A DNA stretch of 64,000 nucleotides from assembly GCA_965112735.1 (NCBI GenBank), contig OZ218953.1, positions 2,356,001 through 2,420,000 on the forward strand, in the 5' to 3' direction. Every line of letters starts with the position of its first letter. Position 1 is the stretch's first letter. Origin of the DNA: Phaeosaccion multiseriatum. Its lineage: Eukaryota > Ochrophyta, other classes. Both the position numbers and the translations under genes were made by a program. The notes under the pieces were generated by a model. It was not told the origin of the DNA and ran no database searches. It saw only the letters and a list, made by a program, of their open reading frames with translations. Below are positions 16,165 through 27,364 of this stretch, one piece after another.

Positions 16165-17243
16165 GTCGAGAGCTACATCGAGAGGACAAGACTACACAAT
16201 GGCTGCGGCACCTGACGAGGTCAGTAAGCAAGGCATGTATAACCCTTTATGCTGCTGGCTCATGACATTTGTTCTTCGTGCTTTGCCTTTCTCCCTTTTC
16301 TCACCCTCAGTCCAGAGCTCCCAGTCGGGTTCCAAAAGCCCCTCTTAAGCAGGACGATGAGAGGCCGGAGAAGGCAGATAATACTCCTGAAGCGAAAATG
16401 TCGGAGGAGCACGACCAGCAGCACACCGAGGTTGGTGTGTTGCTGCTCTCGTCTTGCTTAGTCTATTCCACGTAGAGAGAAGAGACCCCACGTTGTTTGG
16501 GAAAATGTACCGCCTAAGCAATACCCCTCTACCCCTCTCTCTCCTTTTTTTGTGACTGGCTGTGTACAGGAGATTCCCCCTCAGAAGAAAGCACGCTAGA
16601 GCAGGACACACCGGAGGAGGAGGAGGAGCTTCCCGGGGACGAAGAAGGGTACCGCAGCCAGGCGGTTAGCGGGAGTGAGTGCACGCAGCTTGAGGAGAGC
16701 AGCCAATCAGAAGAAGACGACGAGTGCTCCAGCGGGACGGGCACCCTGCAGGAATATTGCTTCCTGCAGGGTGCCCGTCCCGCTGGAGCACTCGTCGTCT
16801 TCATCGACTGCTACTCCTCAAGCTGTGTGCACTCACTCCCGCGAACCGCCTGGCTGCGGTACCCTTCTTCGTCCCCGGGAAGCTCCTCCTCCTCCTCCGG
16901 TGTGTCCTGCTCTAGCGTGCTTTCTTCCGAGGGGGAATCTCCTGTACACACCCAGTCACAAAAAAAGGAGCAAAGGAGGGAGAGGAGCGAGAGAGAGGGG
17001 TAGAGGGGTATTGCTTAGGCGGTACATTTTCCCAAACAACGTGGGGTCTCTTCTCTCTCTACGTGGAATAGACTACAGTTGTAAGCTGGTCGTGCTCCTC
17101 CGACATTTTCGCTTCAGGAGGAGTATCTGCATTCTCCGGCCCCTCATCGTCCTGCTTAAGAGGGGCTTCTGGAACCCGACTGGCAGCTCTGGAGACTGAG
17201 GGTGAGATGGAAGTCCGTCGCTCCTCTCGATGTAGCTCTCGAC
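16165..17243. repeat. Long palindrome: inverted duplication with ~590 and ~480 bp arms and an 8-nt loop
   Basis: The left arm 16165-16753 and right arm 16762-17243 are reverse complements over nearly their whole length, meeting at GGGCACCCTGCAGGA, loop ATATTGCT, TCCTGCAGGGTGCCC. Differences are point substitutions plus about 90 bp present only in the left arm (about 16215-16300). The arms start at GTCGAGAGCTACATCGAGAGG. A transcript would fold into a very long hairpin. An assembly artefact is possible, but the arms have diverged, which argues for a real inverted duplication. Confidence 0.85.
16199..16599 (+). CDS. Tiny spliced ORF in the left palindrome arm (56 aa), hypothetical
   Basis: Three exons can be joined in phase: 16199-16219 (MAAAPDE, donor GTCAGT), 16311-16430 and 16570-16599 (EIPPQKKAR, TAG). 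The product is a 56-aa hydrophilic, acidic-then-basic peptide with no recognised domain. In the right arm the matching segment keeps an open frame with changes such as K to E (SRVPKAPLKQDDER against SRVPEAPLKQDDEG), hinting that it was once coding. The first donor is weak, and the right copy lacks the first intron but keeps its last bases. It may be a fragment of a larger gene captured by the duplication. Confidence 0.3.
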
Positions 17244-17535
17244 ATCTTTTTTTCCTTTAGAATCCTTTTTTTCTTTAAGTTTCCCCCACAAAGGAGTACT
17301 CTAAGAAAAGAAGTGGAATAAGCCTGCTTTATTTTCGCAGGCTGCCATGGCTGCGCTTTGATACCTGCGTTGACTACACTAATAACGACATGTAAAGGTC
17401 ATAATTTTAGAAGGTTGGGTTGAGGGCTGTTGAGGGGCTGTTGAGGGGGAAGAAAAACATTCCTTGACATATTTTCACCTGCTGACATACGAGACACGTG
17501 ACTCCGCAGGGGGAGGGGAAAAACAAACCTTTTCC
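17244..17535. other. Short AT-richer gap before the Nudix gene
   Basis: It contains T-runs next to the palindrome's right edge and no supported gene. It probably includes the promoter and 5' UTR of the Nudix hydrolase. Confidence 0.5.
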
Positions 17536-18979
17536 ATGATCAGTCAGTACTGCTTGAGGCTCGGGGGGGGCGTACGGAAGCGCTCGCTGGCTTCAGCGGC
17601 GTGGCAAGCTCTGCCTCAGCAGTTGCCACCCCGATCCCAGACTCCCTTTAAACGAGATACTCTGCCGAGGAGCGCTTCCTCTTTCAGTAGCAAGAGTAAT
17701 GGTCTTATGCCATCGGTCTTCGAGTACAAGTCCACGCCGTTCAACAGGTAATGCGAGATCATTAAGCATGTTTTTTCCCCTCTCCCCTGTAGCCCTTCCA
17801 AACCTTTTATCCGCTACCCACCTGCCAATGGGTCTGTTGTATGCCCTTGGCGTGCACCCTCTTTGCTGTTGCGTGCAGCGCGACGATTGACGTCTCTAAA
17901 GCGGCTCCACCGGACGGGGATTCCGCCATGTGGGCTCTGAAGCTCCACTCAACCCTCAACCACCTCAAGGCTAAGGGAAAGGCGGTGAGTGCAGCCAGCA
18001 AGTGGGTTTCACTTGATCGAAACCATGCCATTTCGATCATGCTCCCTTCGCTCAATACCGTCGATATCGGGGGAAAGGGGCTAACCATAGCCGGAGCGAG
18101 CGCAAGGATAAGCTCAATGGTGATGCAGCGGCAGAGTCAACGCCGCTGGTCGCGAAGGGTACCCGTTCATGGAGGGAGACGGGGCGATAGAGAGAGGCAG
18201 AGAAGGACCCATCGGTTCTCGGGAGAAGCTTAGTCAACCCACAAGAGAGGGGGTCTACTGTCTCTTTCCCAGCAGCCCTCTCTTCACCGTCAAGCGCATC
18301 CCGTCTTGATTCGTCCTCTATCCTAAACATGCGTATCCTCGCTCCTGCATGCGGTGCTCACACCCAACTCTACCTCTGGAGTACGAGGTTCAATGTGTTG
18401 CCCCCCCCCCCCCCCCTACCTACTCGTTCGGGTAACACCCCTTGAATCCCACATCTACTCATCTCTTGCTCGTGCCCTCCCCCCGCCCTCCCTCCCCGTT
18501 TCCATGGGTAACCCCCCCCCCCCCAAACCGGATTTCCGCCGCGCCTGTGCATGGTGGACAGGCTCTGTGGTTAAAGATTCCAATGGATTACTCGCATTAC
18601 ATCTCCATCTGCGGCCACTATGGCTTCAAATTTCATCACACACAACCCGACTTCGCCATGATGGTCTCGTGGCTGCCCACCAACGTCCCCAATAAGATAC
18701 CCGCTTTTGCCTCGCACCATGTGGGAGTGGCGGGCTGCGTCATCAACGACAAGGAGGAGGTGCTCGTGGTGAAGGAGAGGAACGAGGCGAGGGGTGGCAG
18801 CATGTGGAAGTTCCCGGGGGGCATCGCGGGTGAGTTGCGGCCTATCTGTTCTATGTGCTTGTGTATCGGCGTGCGTATCTGTCTGGCTGTCTGTCTGTCT
18901 GTCTGTCTGGCTGGCTGTCTGGCTGTCTGTCCGTCTGTCCGTCTGTCTGTCTGTCTGTCTGGCTGGCTGTCTGTCTGCC

Positions 18980-19046
<67 letters not shown>

Positions 19047-20254
19047 GTGTCTGTCAGTCTGTCTGTCTGTCTGTCTATCTGTCTGTCTGTCTGTCTTTCT
19101 GCCTGTCTATCCGTCTGTCCGTCTGTCTGTCTGCCTGCCTGTCTGTCCGTCTGTCTGTCTGTCTGGAACATACGAATGAAAGGCCAGTTGACTTGGGGAG
19201 AGGGCTGGACCGGGGTCGCGGCATGAGCCAAGGATGAAGCTGTGCCTCCCCCCCCCCCTCCTCCCATGCTTATTCCATTCCTTCCTCATTCACCACACTG
19301 CTGCTCCTTTGTCCCTCGTTGTTGATGGCCAAACCCTGCTCGGCGGGTACAGACGTCGGCGAGGATATCGGACAAGCAGCAACCCGGGAAGGTGAGAGAG
19401 AGAGAGAGGAAAAACTCTTGAGTTTTATGCGCAGAGCCCAGATAGTGAAGCTCTGTTAGGCCAACAGCCAGCCTCCTTGCACCATTCTCTATCTGCTAAC
19501 GGAGTCGACACGCACACACATGCGCGATGTACGACTGGGAAGCACGTTGACTCACACGTCACTCGCCTTCGCCGGCATCCTGCTCGATTGTGGCCCTCTC
19601 TTACTCTCTCCAGTTCTAGAGGAGACGGGCATTCAGGCCAACTTCCAAAGCATCGTGACCTTCCGCCAGTCTCACAAGACGGCGTACGGCAACAGCGACC
19701 TCTACTTCTTCTGCAGGATGAAGGCCGAGAGCTCTGACATTAAGACGTGTGCGCACGAGATTCTCGAGGTACCACGAGTACGAGTACGAGTACGAGTACA
19801 CGATCGTTTACGCTGTATGTCGCCTCTTTGGTATCAGTCGTACCGCAAAAGCAGACCACCCCGCCCCCCCCCCCCCTCTCCCACACCCAAACACACTAGT
19901 GCTGACATCTGCCCGCCTTGCCGCTGCCCTCGTGAGCCCCTGCCGACAGCCTTCTACTATATTGACCCCTGCTGCTCCCCTGTCGCTCACGCCTCCTTGA
20001 CCTGTCTTGCTGCCCCCCCCACTTGCTCTTCTCGCCGCTACCTACCGCCCCATATGACCGATCGACCGACCGTCCCCCCATAGGCACGATGGATGCCTCT
20101 TGCGCAGGTGGGAGCTGAGATGCAGTCCCCCATGCTGCAGGCCGTGGGCAGCCTTCTCACAAAGAATGCGGCCGATACCGACATTATCAAGACGGAGCAC
20201 CCCTCTGTGGACCCCACGCGACCGCCCAACCAGCTTTACCATCGCCCTTTGTAG
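17536..20254 (+). CDS. Nudix hydrolase of the NUDT6 (FGF2-antisense/GFG) type, probably mitochondrial
   Basis: Six exons (17536-17747, 17879-17984, 18562-18829, 19353-19391, 19614-19768, 20084-20254) give 316 aa in consistent phase. The first ~60 residues are Arg/Ser/Leu-rich without acids, like a mitochondrial presequence. The pre-Nudix domain includes [20 protein letters not shown] and [20 protein letters not shown], typical of the NUDT6/AtNUDT2 branch. The Nudix box is split over three exons but complete (about residues 193-215): [23 protein letters not shown]. It contains the metal-binding REVxEExG core. The strand after it, [20 protein letters not shown], is the family signature, and ARWMPLAQ follows. 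Nudix enzymes cleave nucleoside-diphosphate-linked compounds; NUDT6 substrates are poorly defined. Intron 3 carries a CTGT array. An earlier in-frame non-ATG region exists, but the ATG at 17536 is the first. Confidence 0.92.
18878..19172 (+). repeat. (CTGT)n array in intron 3 of the Nudix gene
   Basis: About 70 CTGT units with CTGG, CCGT and CTGC variants lie downstream of the exon ending at 18829. The sense strand is pyrimidine-rich, as in the ALDH intron array. Confidence 0.93.
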
Positions 20255-21206
20255 AGAGAGAGAGAGAGAGAGACTTTCGTAACGCTCCTCGACGCAGGGG
20301 TGCTTACTTGTTAACTCGCTTCAATAGAACTGTCTTGTCTATACACAGTTTTTGCAGCTGCTTCGCGTAGCGTACTACCTATGGTACACTTTCAACGCCC
20401 ATCACACATGGGACCTTGCAAAGCAGCCCCCAAGAACGAAGAGCCGAAGTGTTTCCACAGCACAGAGGACACAGACAGCGCCTCTTGGAGGACCTCTCCA
20501 GGGCTCGCCAGCTCGACTTTGCAGGAGACAAGCCGTTCAAAGGGATGGGAGACGGGCAGCAGGTCTCAAAGAAGCGGTTCCAAAGCCTCCAGGGATCGTC
20601 TCCCCTTCGCCTTCACAGGTGCGAGCGTGTGAAAGGTACTGCGACGGGTCGCCACTGGTACTGAAGCTGCTCACGCCAGCCTCCCATCCTTCCACTGACG
20701 TTCCCGCTCAGCAGCGAATACTTGGTGTCCGTGGGTGCTTATCCTGTCGTGTCCATCGTGCCACTCATACTGCAGCCTCTGCTCCTTCGTGTGGCTGCGG
20801 CCTCCTCTTGGGTAGAGCTCCTTCTCGGTGGAGCTGGCAAGAGTTCCCCCCCTTGAAGCTTGTGGCTGCGTCTGCTGGTTCACCTTCCCCAACCCGCCTG
20901 CCAAACAACCCTGCAGCTGATGGTGCAGGGCCCTCCAAACAACCCTGCAGCTGATGGTGCAGGGCCCTCTCATGCTCCGGGAGGTCACGCCCCGACGCAA
21001 GTCTCGCTCGGCAACTCCTCCTCTCCCCCTCCTCCTCCGGCCACTTGATCGTTTCCGAAGAGATAATTCGGGCAAGCACGACGCAACGTCTCAAGCACAG
21101 GGTGAGGTGTGAATCCGAGCCTGGAGCCATAGCCTCTATCGTCTGCCACACCCTTACCGCAGACCTCCGGGGGGCAAATGGGGTCCCTGCTCTAGTTCGT
21201 TTGGCG
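20255..21206. other. Convergent region between the Nudix gene and the zinc-finger gene
   Basis: Several overlapping open frames cross 20350-21070 on both strands, but none shows a domain or good splice pairing. A ~34-bp direct duplication (CCCTGCAGCTGATGGTGCAG core) occurs twice around 20905-20970, each copy with an internal CTGCAG palindrome. It may contain a decayed gene; I see no firm feature. Confidence 0.4.
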
Positions 21207-22087
21207 TCACCGCCTTGCTATCTTTGCCGCGGTGCTGCTGCTCGCGCCCTTTCTCGCCCTTTTCTGGCTCACCCCCGAGCCCCCGCAGGCCGAGCACTTA
21301 TCCTCGATGGAGTCGGATGCCTGACCCAGCACAATGTCTTCAAGCGTCCGCCAGCCTGACCGCCAGAGGCTCTTGTCCTTTAGCTCGCTGATGCTGATCT
21401 CCTTCAGCTGCAGCAAGAGACAGACCCGATGGGACAGCGAGGGGGGAAGAACGGAGGGAGGGAGGGAGGGAGGAAGGAGAGAAGATGAGAGCTGATGCCA
21501 CATTAGTTGTACGGAGTTGGACTGGAGAGAAAATCCACACAACAACGGGGGTTGATGCCGACGAACGTAGCATCACATTAACCTCCCCTTTGGCCTCCCT
21601 CCCTCCTCACCTTCACCCTGTCCAGGGCTTTGCCGCATGTCGATGACATATCGACGGTGTTCTTGGACCGGATCCCCTTCACTAGATAGTGCCGTGCCCC
21701 AAGCCTGGTCTGGCAAGCAGTCCACTTGGAGCCCACCAACGCCTTCGTGTTAATGGGGTTCTTCCCGGGTTTAGGCTTGACCCTTCCCTTACCGCCGCAC
21801 TTTCTACACGCGTCTTGCGCAGCGATCGCAACCGCAGCATCATGGTCCGACTTGCGTGCTACCTCCTGCTGCTGCGGCTTCCCCTGCTGCTGTGCCATGC
21901 CCAATGTGGTGATGCCATCTCGAGGCCCAGTCCTGAACCCCCTTGGTGGTTGTGAGAGCGGTGGTACGGATGACGATGACTGTCGTACATACCGAGGCTT
22001 GAGAGATGCTACAGTTGCCCAGCCATCCACCGAGGAGCAGTAGTAGCAGCTCAAGACGAGGCTCAAGACGAGACAAGGGGAAAGCAT
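21207..22087 (-). CDS. DnaJ-type CxxCxGxG zinc-finger protein with signal/plastid leader
   Basis: Two exons, 22087-21611 and 21407-21207, join in phase 0 to give 225 aa. The start MLSPCLVLSLVLSCYYCSSV is a strong signal peptide followed by a basic Ser-rich stretch, consistent with secretion into the plastid or ER. Two CxxCxGxG half-fingers are visible: CRKCGGKGR near residue 102 and CSACGGSGV near residue 200. Between them is a conserved-looking module beginning GSKWTACQTRLGARHYLV and ending LKDKSLWRSGWRTLED. DnaJ proper has four tightly spaced CxxCxGxG motifs and a J domain; neither applies here. It more resembles the small plastid zinc-finger chaperone-like proteins that bind partner polypeptides or act in thiol chemistry. 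The specific role is unknown. It converges on the Nudix gene and is divergent from REV3. Confidence 0.7.
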
Positions 22088-22524
22088 TCTTTTGAACCAG
22101 TCCGCTCTGATCAGGCCTCACCCTGCGCGGAGAAGTCCCACTCCTCCTCCAAGTCGAAAGCGGAGCGCTATGAAAGAGCTTTGGAGGGGAAAACAAAGGG
22201 GAGAACGAGCCGGTGGGAGGAGGAGGGCGCTATGGGAAGAGGAACAAGGAGGAGAAAATGATGAGGTGGAGGCGTCGCCAAAATCGAATTCCAACACGCG
22301 AACGAGAAAGGCGAAGCTCGGATCCGATCCGAGTATCTCATTTCTTATACCTCGTACAGAGCCTGCACTTGCCGGGATATACCTTCCTATTATAAAACAC
22401 ATCAGTAGAGAAGCAGTACTATGTCGGGAGGGGGGCAGTGGGGTGGTGTTGGCGGGAGATGTGCACCCGTTCTCCTGTTTCCCGCTTGACCTCGTCCATC
22501 GCGGCGAAGCGCGGGGGGCGGGAA
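22088..22524. promoter_or_regulatory. Divergent promoter region between the zinc-finger gene (-) and REV3 (+)
   Basis: The two start codons are 437 bp apart in opposite directions. An upstream in-frame ATG-like extension of the REV3 reading frame begins near 22438 but lacks conserved sequence, so I place the REV3 start at 22525. No TATA element is clear. Confidence 0.45.
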
Positions 22525-25148
22525 ATGGACACTTCTGGAGATGAAAGGAGCGGCAGCAGAGGAGCGGAGACTCCACAGCCCAATGTAGAGGGGAGACTCA
22601 GCGTGTGCGTGACGAAGATGGCCTTCAAGCTCGCACCAGCCCACCCTCTCTTCCCGCTGACCGTCAAATCTTCCAAGCTGCTGGTTTTCCAAGTGTGGGG
22701 GACGACACTAGAAGGACAGAAAGTCCTCGTCAATGTCCACGGGGTGAGTGAGTGTCCAGCCGCTTCTCGTCGTGATTTTAGCCTCTCGGCAAATCGTATT
22801 CACTGCCTCCCTTCCCGCCCCTCCCGCCCTCAAGGTCTTTCGGTACTTGCTCTTCAAGCCCAAGACCCTTCGGCAGGATGAGGGGATATACACAGTGGAC
22901 GAACGCGATTGGTCTCGTGCCTTCAGGACCCCAGACATCCTGAGGGCGCGTCTGCACAGCCTTGAAGGGGCCATCAATGGCCTCAAAAGAGGACCTCCCA
23001 TTGTGGCCAGACTGGACATGGTGAGGGGAAGGCAGATCTACGGCTTCCACGACAGCGAAGAGCTATTCGTGAAGGTCTCTCTGCTCAGTCCCATCTACTT
23101 GCGCGTGGTCAGGGACGCCCTGCAGGACGGGGACGTCGAACGGTGTCGGTTCGCCGTGTTCGAAGCTCACCTCGACCCACTCCAACAGTTCCGAGCGGAT
23201 TACAACATCGCTGGGTGCGCGGTTACGCACATCGACCTCAGCCCAGGGAGGGCGCGGTTTCGTCTACCTCTTCCACGCAAGGAGGAGTGCGAAGAGCAGG
23301 GCTGGGAACTGCACGAAGGTTCCGTCCCTGCCAGCTGGAGAGTCGAGGAGCCTAGAGAGTCTGCACTGCAGAGGCAGGGTAGAAAGGAACACTTGAAGGC
23401 GCGGAGACAGAAGCTGCAGCAGCAGCGGCAGGAGCAGCAGCAGCGGGAGCAGGAGCGGCAGCAGAAGCAGCAGGAGCAGCAGAAGCAGCAGCAACGGCAG
23501 CAGCAGAAACAGCTCCAGGCACAAACAGAGGCACAGCGAGCAGTACAAGCCAAAAACCCCTATAAAGTGCAGCAGCGAACGCCAATGGAACGCCCCCATC
23601 CGCCGGTCGCTCCTCGACCAGCACAGACGGCGGCTCCAAATGCACCCTCCGCCTACGTCCCGCCAATGCAAGTCCCTTACTTCCGAAAGACGTCAATCAA
23701 CGCCATCGAGCTTGACATCTACGCCTTTGACATCTGCAACCCCCACCTCGTGGACCGGAGCTCTGGATGTGTGCTGCCCTGTCTTGAGCCTGCCATGAAG
23801 GAGGAGAGAGATCGAAGTCGGTAAGACACAGAGGAAGGGCTGTTTTGGGGGGTGAGCAGCCGCACCGGAGGCTCTGCCTGCCACTCCCCACCAACGCTGC
23901 CCCGCCACTCCATCATTCTCATACCCCCCCCTCCATCACACCCCACACCGCACTGCACCCCACAACAACACAACACAACTCACAACTCACAACACGCCAC
24001 AAACCACTCGCAGGGCTAATGCCGCACTGGAGGGTCTGGCCTCTGCCAATGAGCTCGAGCTTGGAGCCACTCAGGAGGTGTACACAGTGCAGCGAGGGCT
24101 TGTCACCGATGAAGAGCAGCGGCTCAACGTTGAGTGCCTTCGCCTCGTGAGGGACACGACGAAGGACGGGACAGGAGGGGAAGGAGGAGGAGGAGGAGGA
24201 GGAGGAGGAGGAGGAGGAGGAGGAGGAGGAGGGGGGGGGTGTCAGAAGGAGTCGTCGAGGTTGGAGTCAGTGGAGAGGAGCCAGGTGTGCGCCATGCTCG
24301 CTGAGGAGCGACGGGAGGTCGAGAAGCGGTGGGCGCGGTTGGCGTCAGCAGTAGGAGGAGCAGGGCGGGGAGGAGGGGGAGGAGGAGCAGGAGCAGGAAT
24401 GGGAGGAAGAGAAATGGACCACGGGCAGGCCGCCCGTCGAGGGGAAGTGGGAAGTGTTGACGACGTGGAGGACCAAGCGCAGGTGCACAAAGAGAGGGAG
24501 AAGGCGAAGGAGGAGCAGGAGGGGACGCAGCAGGTGAAAGGCGAGGAGAAGGATGAGGTGGTGAGAGACTACGAGGAGGAGGAAGAGGAGGAGGACGAGG
24601 TGGTAGTGGACTACGAGGATGAGGAAGAGGACGAGGAGGAGGACGAGGAGGAGGAATTTAGTCGGAGTCAGTACGAAAAAAGGCCCGCGAGAGAGCTAGA
24701 GTTCATTGCGCTACGCGAAGAGGCAAGAGTCGGGTCTCAGGCGAGTGAACTGAGCCAACAAAGTCAAGCGAGCAGTGCTGGCTACGGAGGGAGTAGGTCC
24801 AGCGGGGGAGTGAGCGTAGGCGGTGAGGCAGAGGAGGCGTCTCAGAGTCTTGAAGTGAACTCCCTGCCTTCCGACTGGCAGGACATCCATGATTGTACTG
24901 CGCAGGAAGAAGAGGAGGAGGAGGAGAAAGAAGCCTTGACTTCGGACTGGCAGGAGATCCTCGACAGTACTCAGCATGGGGGAGGGGGGGGAGAGGAGGA
25001 AGCGCAGGAGGCAGAAGGAGACCAAGGTGTGCGTGACATGGAACATGATGAGGAACATGAGGAAGATGATGATGATGATGATGATGATGATTACGATGGT
25101 GATGATGCTGATGACGATGATGATGATGATGGTGATGATGATGATGAC

Positions 25149-25186
<38 letters not shown>

Positions 25187-27248
25187 GGAGGAGGAGGAGG
25201 AGGAGTACTATAGTGGCCTCAGCGAAGGTGCCGGTGCGATTGGCAGTGGTGGAGGCGGTGGCAGAGGCCATGATGGAGAGGGAAGTAGAGGAGGTGGTGA
25301 CTCCCCTGGGGAAGGTGAAGACGATGATGAAGACGGCCGCCGCGGAGAGGGAGGGGGAGGGGGAGGACAAGGCCGGTCGGGAGGCGCCAGCAACGAGCGG
25401 GGTGAGTACTACCATCGGACGCGCGCGGGGAGTGGCGAGCAAGCGGTGCGCCCTGCGGAGGGCGGACAAGACTCGGAGAAGGGAGGGGGGAGATGGAGAG
25501 AGGGGAAAGAGCGGAAGAGGAGGCCCGCCGCGAGAAGGCCCCTACAGGAGGGGCAGGAGCGGGACCATGTGGGGATGCAGGAGGAGGAGAAGGAGCAGGA
25601 GCAGGAGGATGAACAGGAGGAGGAGGAGGAGGAGGAGGAGGAGGAGAAGGAGGAGGAGCGCACGCGCTACTCCCCGACCAAACCCGAACCCTCCGAGGGA
25701 GGTGATTGGAGGCAGCTTCGGGGCAGTGCATCCTCTGGGCGAGCTCTTCCAGTTGAGTAGTGGGAAGAGGTTGAAGCGAAGAGTCATGTAAACACATGCG
25801 GGTGGGTGGATTGCTTGCACTCACACAGAGAGACCTTTGGCATGCACTCCACGTAGGGGGGGGGGCTGTGACCCTTGACCATATACACACTGTCCTCGTC
25901 CTCGTCTCGCGCGTCTGTCCGTCTGTCTCCTTTCTCCTCAGAGAAATGGCCCCACAAGCGTAAGCTTTGCGGCACCGCTGTCCAAACCCGGGGGCCTGTC
26001 AAAGAGTACATCGAGGCGAGAGAGAGGGAATGCTGGCCCGCACAAGGGGGTTGACGCCCGCGGGGTGGGCCCACCCAAGGGGGAAGACGTGGTTAGGCCA
26101 GTAGCAGCAGCAGCAGCAGCAGCAACAGGAACAGCAGCAGCAGATGGTGATACGGTAGCAGCGGCGGGAGTCAATGCCAACGCAGACTGGGGCGGAGGAG
26201 AGTACTTTGGTGACGACCATCACCCTCACCATCAGGCTATGGACAGAGAGGACAAGGGGGGGGAGGAGGGGGATGAGGAGGAGGAGGAGGAGGTGGAGGA
26301 ACCGCGCGGGGGGGGCGATATGGGACGGTATCGTCAAGGCTCGACGATTGGCATCCGAAAGCGGGGAAGGAAGAGACAGACAGCACCACGAGAGCTGGGG
26401 AGCGTGATTGTAAAGAAGGCAGGCACGGAGAGGATAGAAGAGCAGGCAGGGGACATCAATGTGGACTCTGGGGACGAAGAACAGGAGTATGCGCTGCAGG
26501 ACGGAGGAAGAGGAGGAAGAGGAGGAGGAGGAGGAGGAGGAGGAGGGGGAGGAGGAGGAGGAGGAGGAGGAGGAGGAGGAGGAGGAGGAGGAGGAGGAGG
26601 AGGGAGAGGAATAGTCCTCAACGTATCCAGAGTGCGAAAGCATTTCCCTCCGTTTGGATGGTTCGAAGGAAAGGTGGTGCGATTTGATCGCACGACGGGC
26701 TGGTACAGAGTGCTCTATTCCGACGGGGAGACGGAGGAATACACCTACCATGAGCTGGAGAAAATTTTGGTGCTCGTCAACGACGACGACGACGACGACG
26801 AGGAGGAGGAGGAGGAGGAGGAGGAGGATGGGGAGGAGGAGGAGGATGGGGAGGAGGAGAAAGGGGGGAGGGAAGCAGGTGCGCGAGCCTTGGGCTTTGA
26901 ACGGGACCAGAAGAGGTCCAGCAAGAGGAAGAGAGGACGCATGGGCACTCACGATGATGATGCGGGGGTTAAGGGGGTGGGGCAGTCGTCAGCAGACGAC
27001 TCGGCAGATGCGTCGGGTATGGATGTTGGTGGTACCCAAATAGAGGCCGGAGAGGAGCATGACGACCATCCGCGAATAAAGAGGGGGAAGACCGGTAGCT
27101 CCTCTAGCGGCGACAGTGATGGGCATGGTGAGGAGGAGGACGCCTCGGGAGAGGGTGGGGGTGGGAGTGGGCAGATCGTCATTGCTGAGACTCCCGTGGA
27201 TGAGCAGCGCTCGTCCTCGCACGACGACGACGAAGACGACGACCAGGA

Positions 27249-27280
<32 letters not shown>

Positions 27281-27305
27281 ATGATGATAGTGGTGATGAT
27301 GGTGG

Positions 27306-27364
<59 letters not shown>

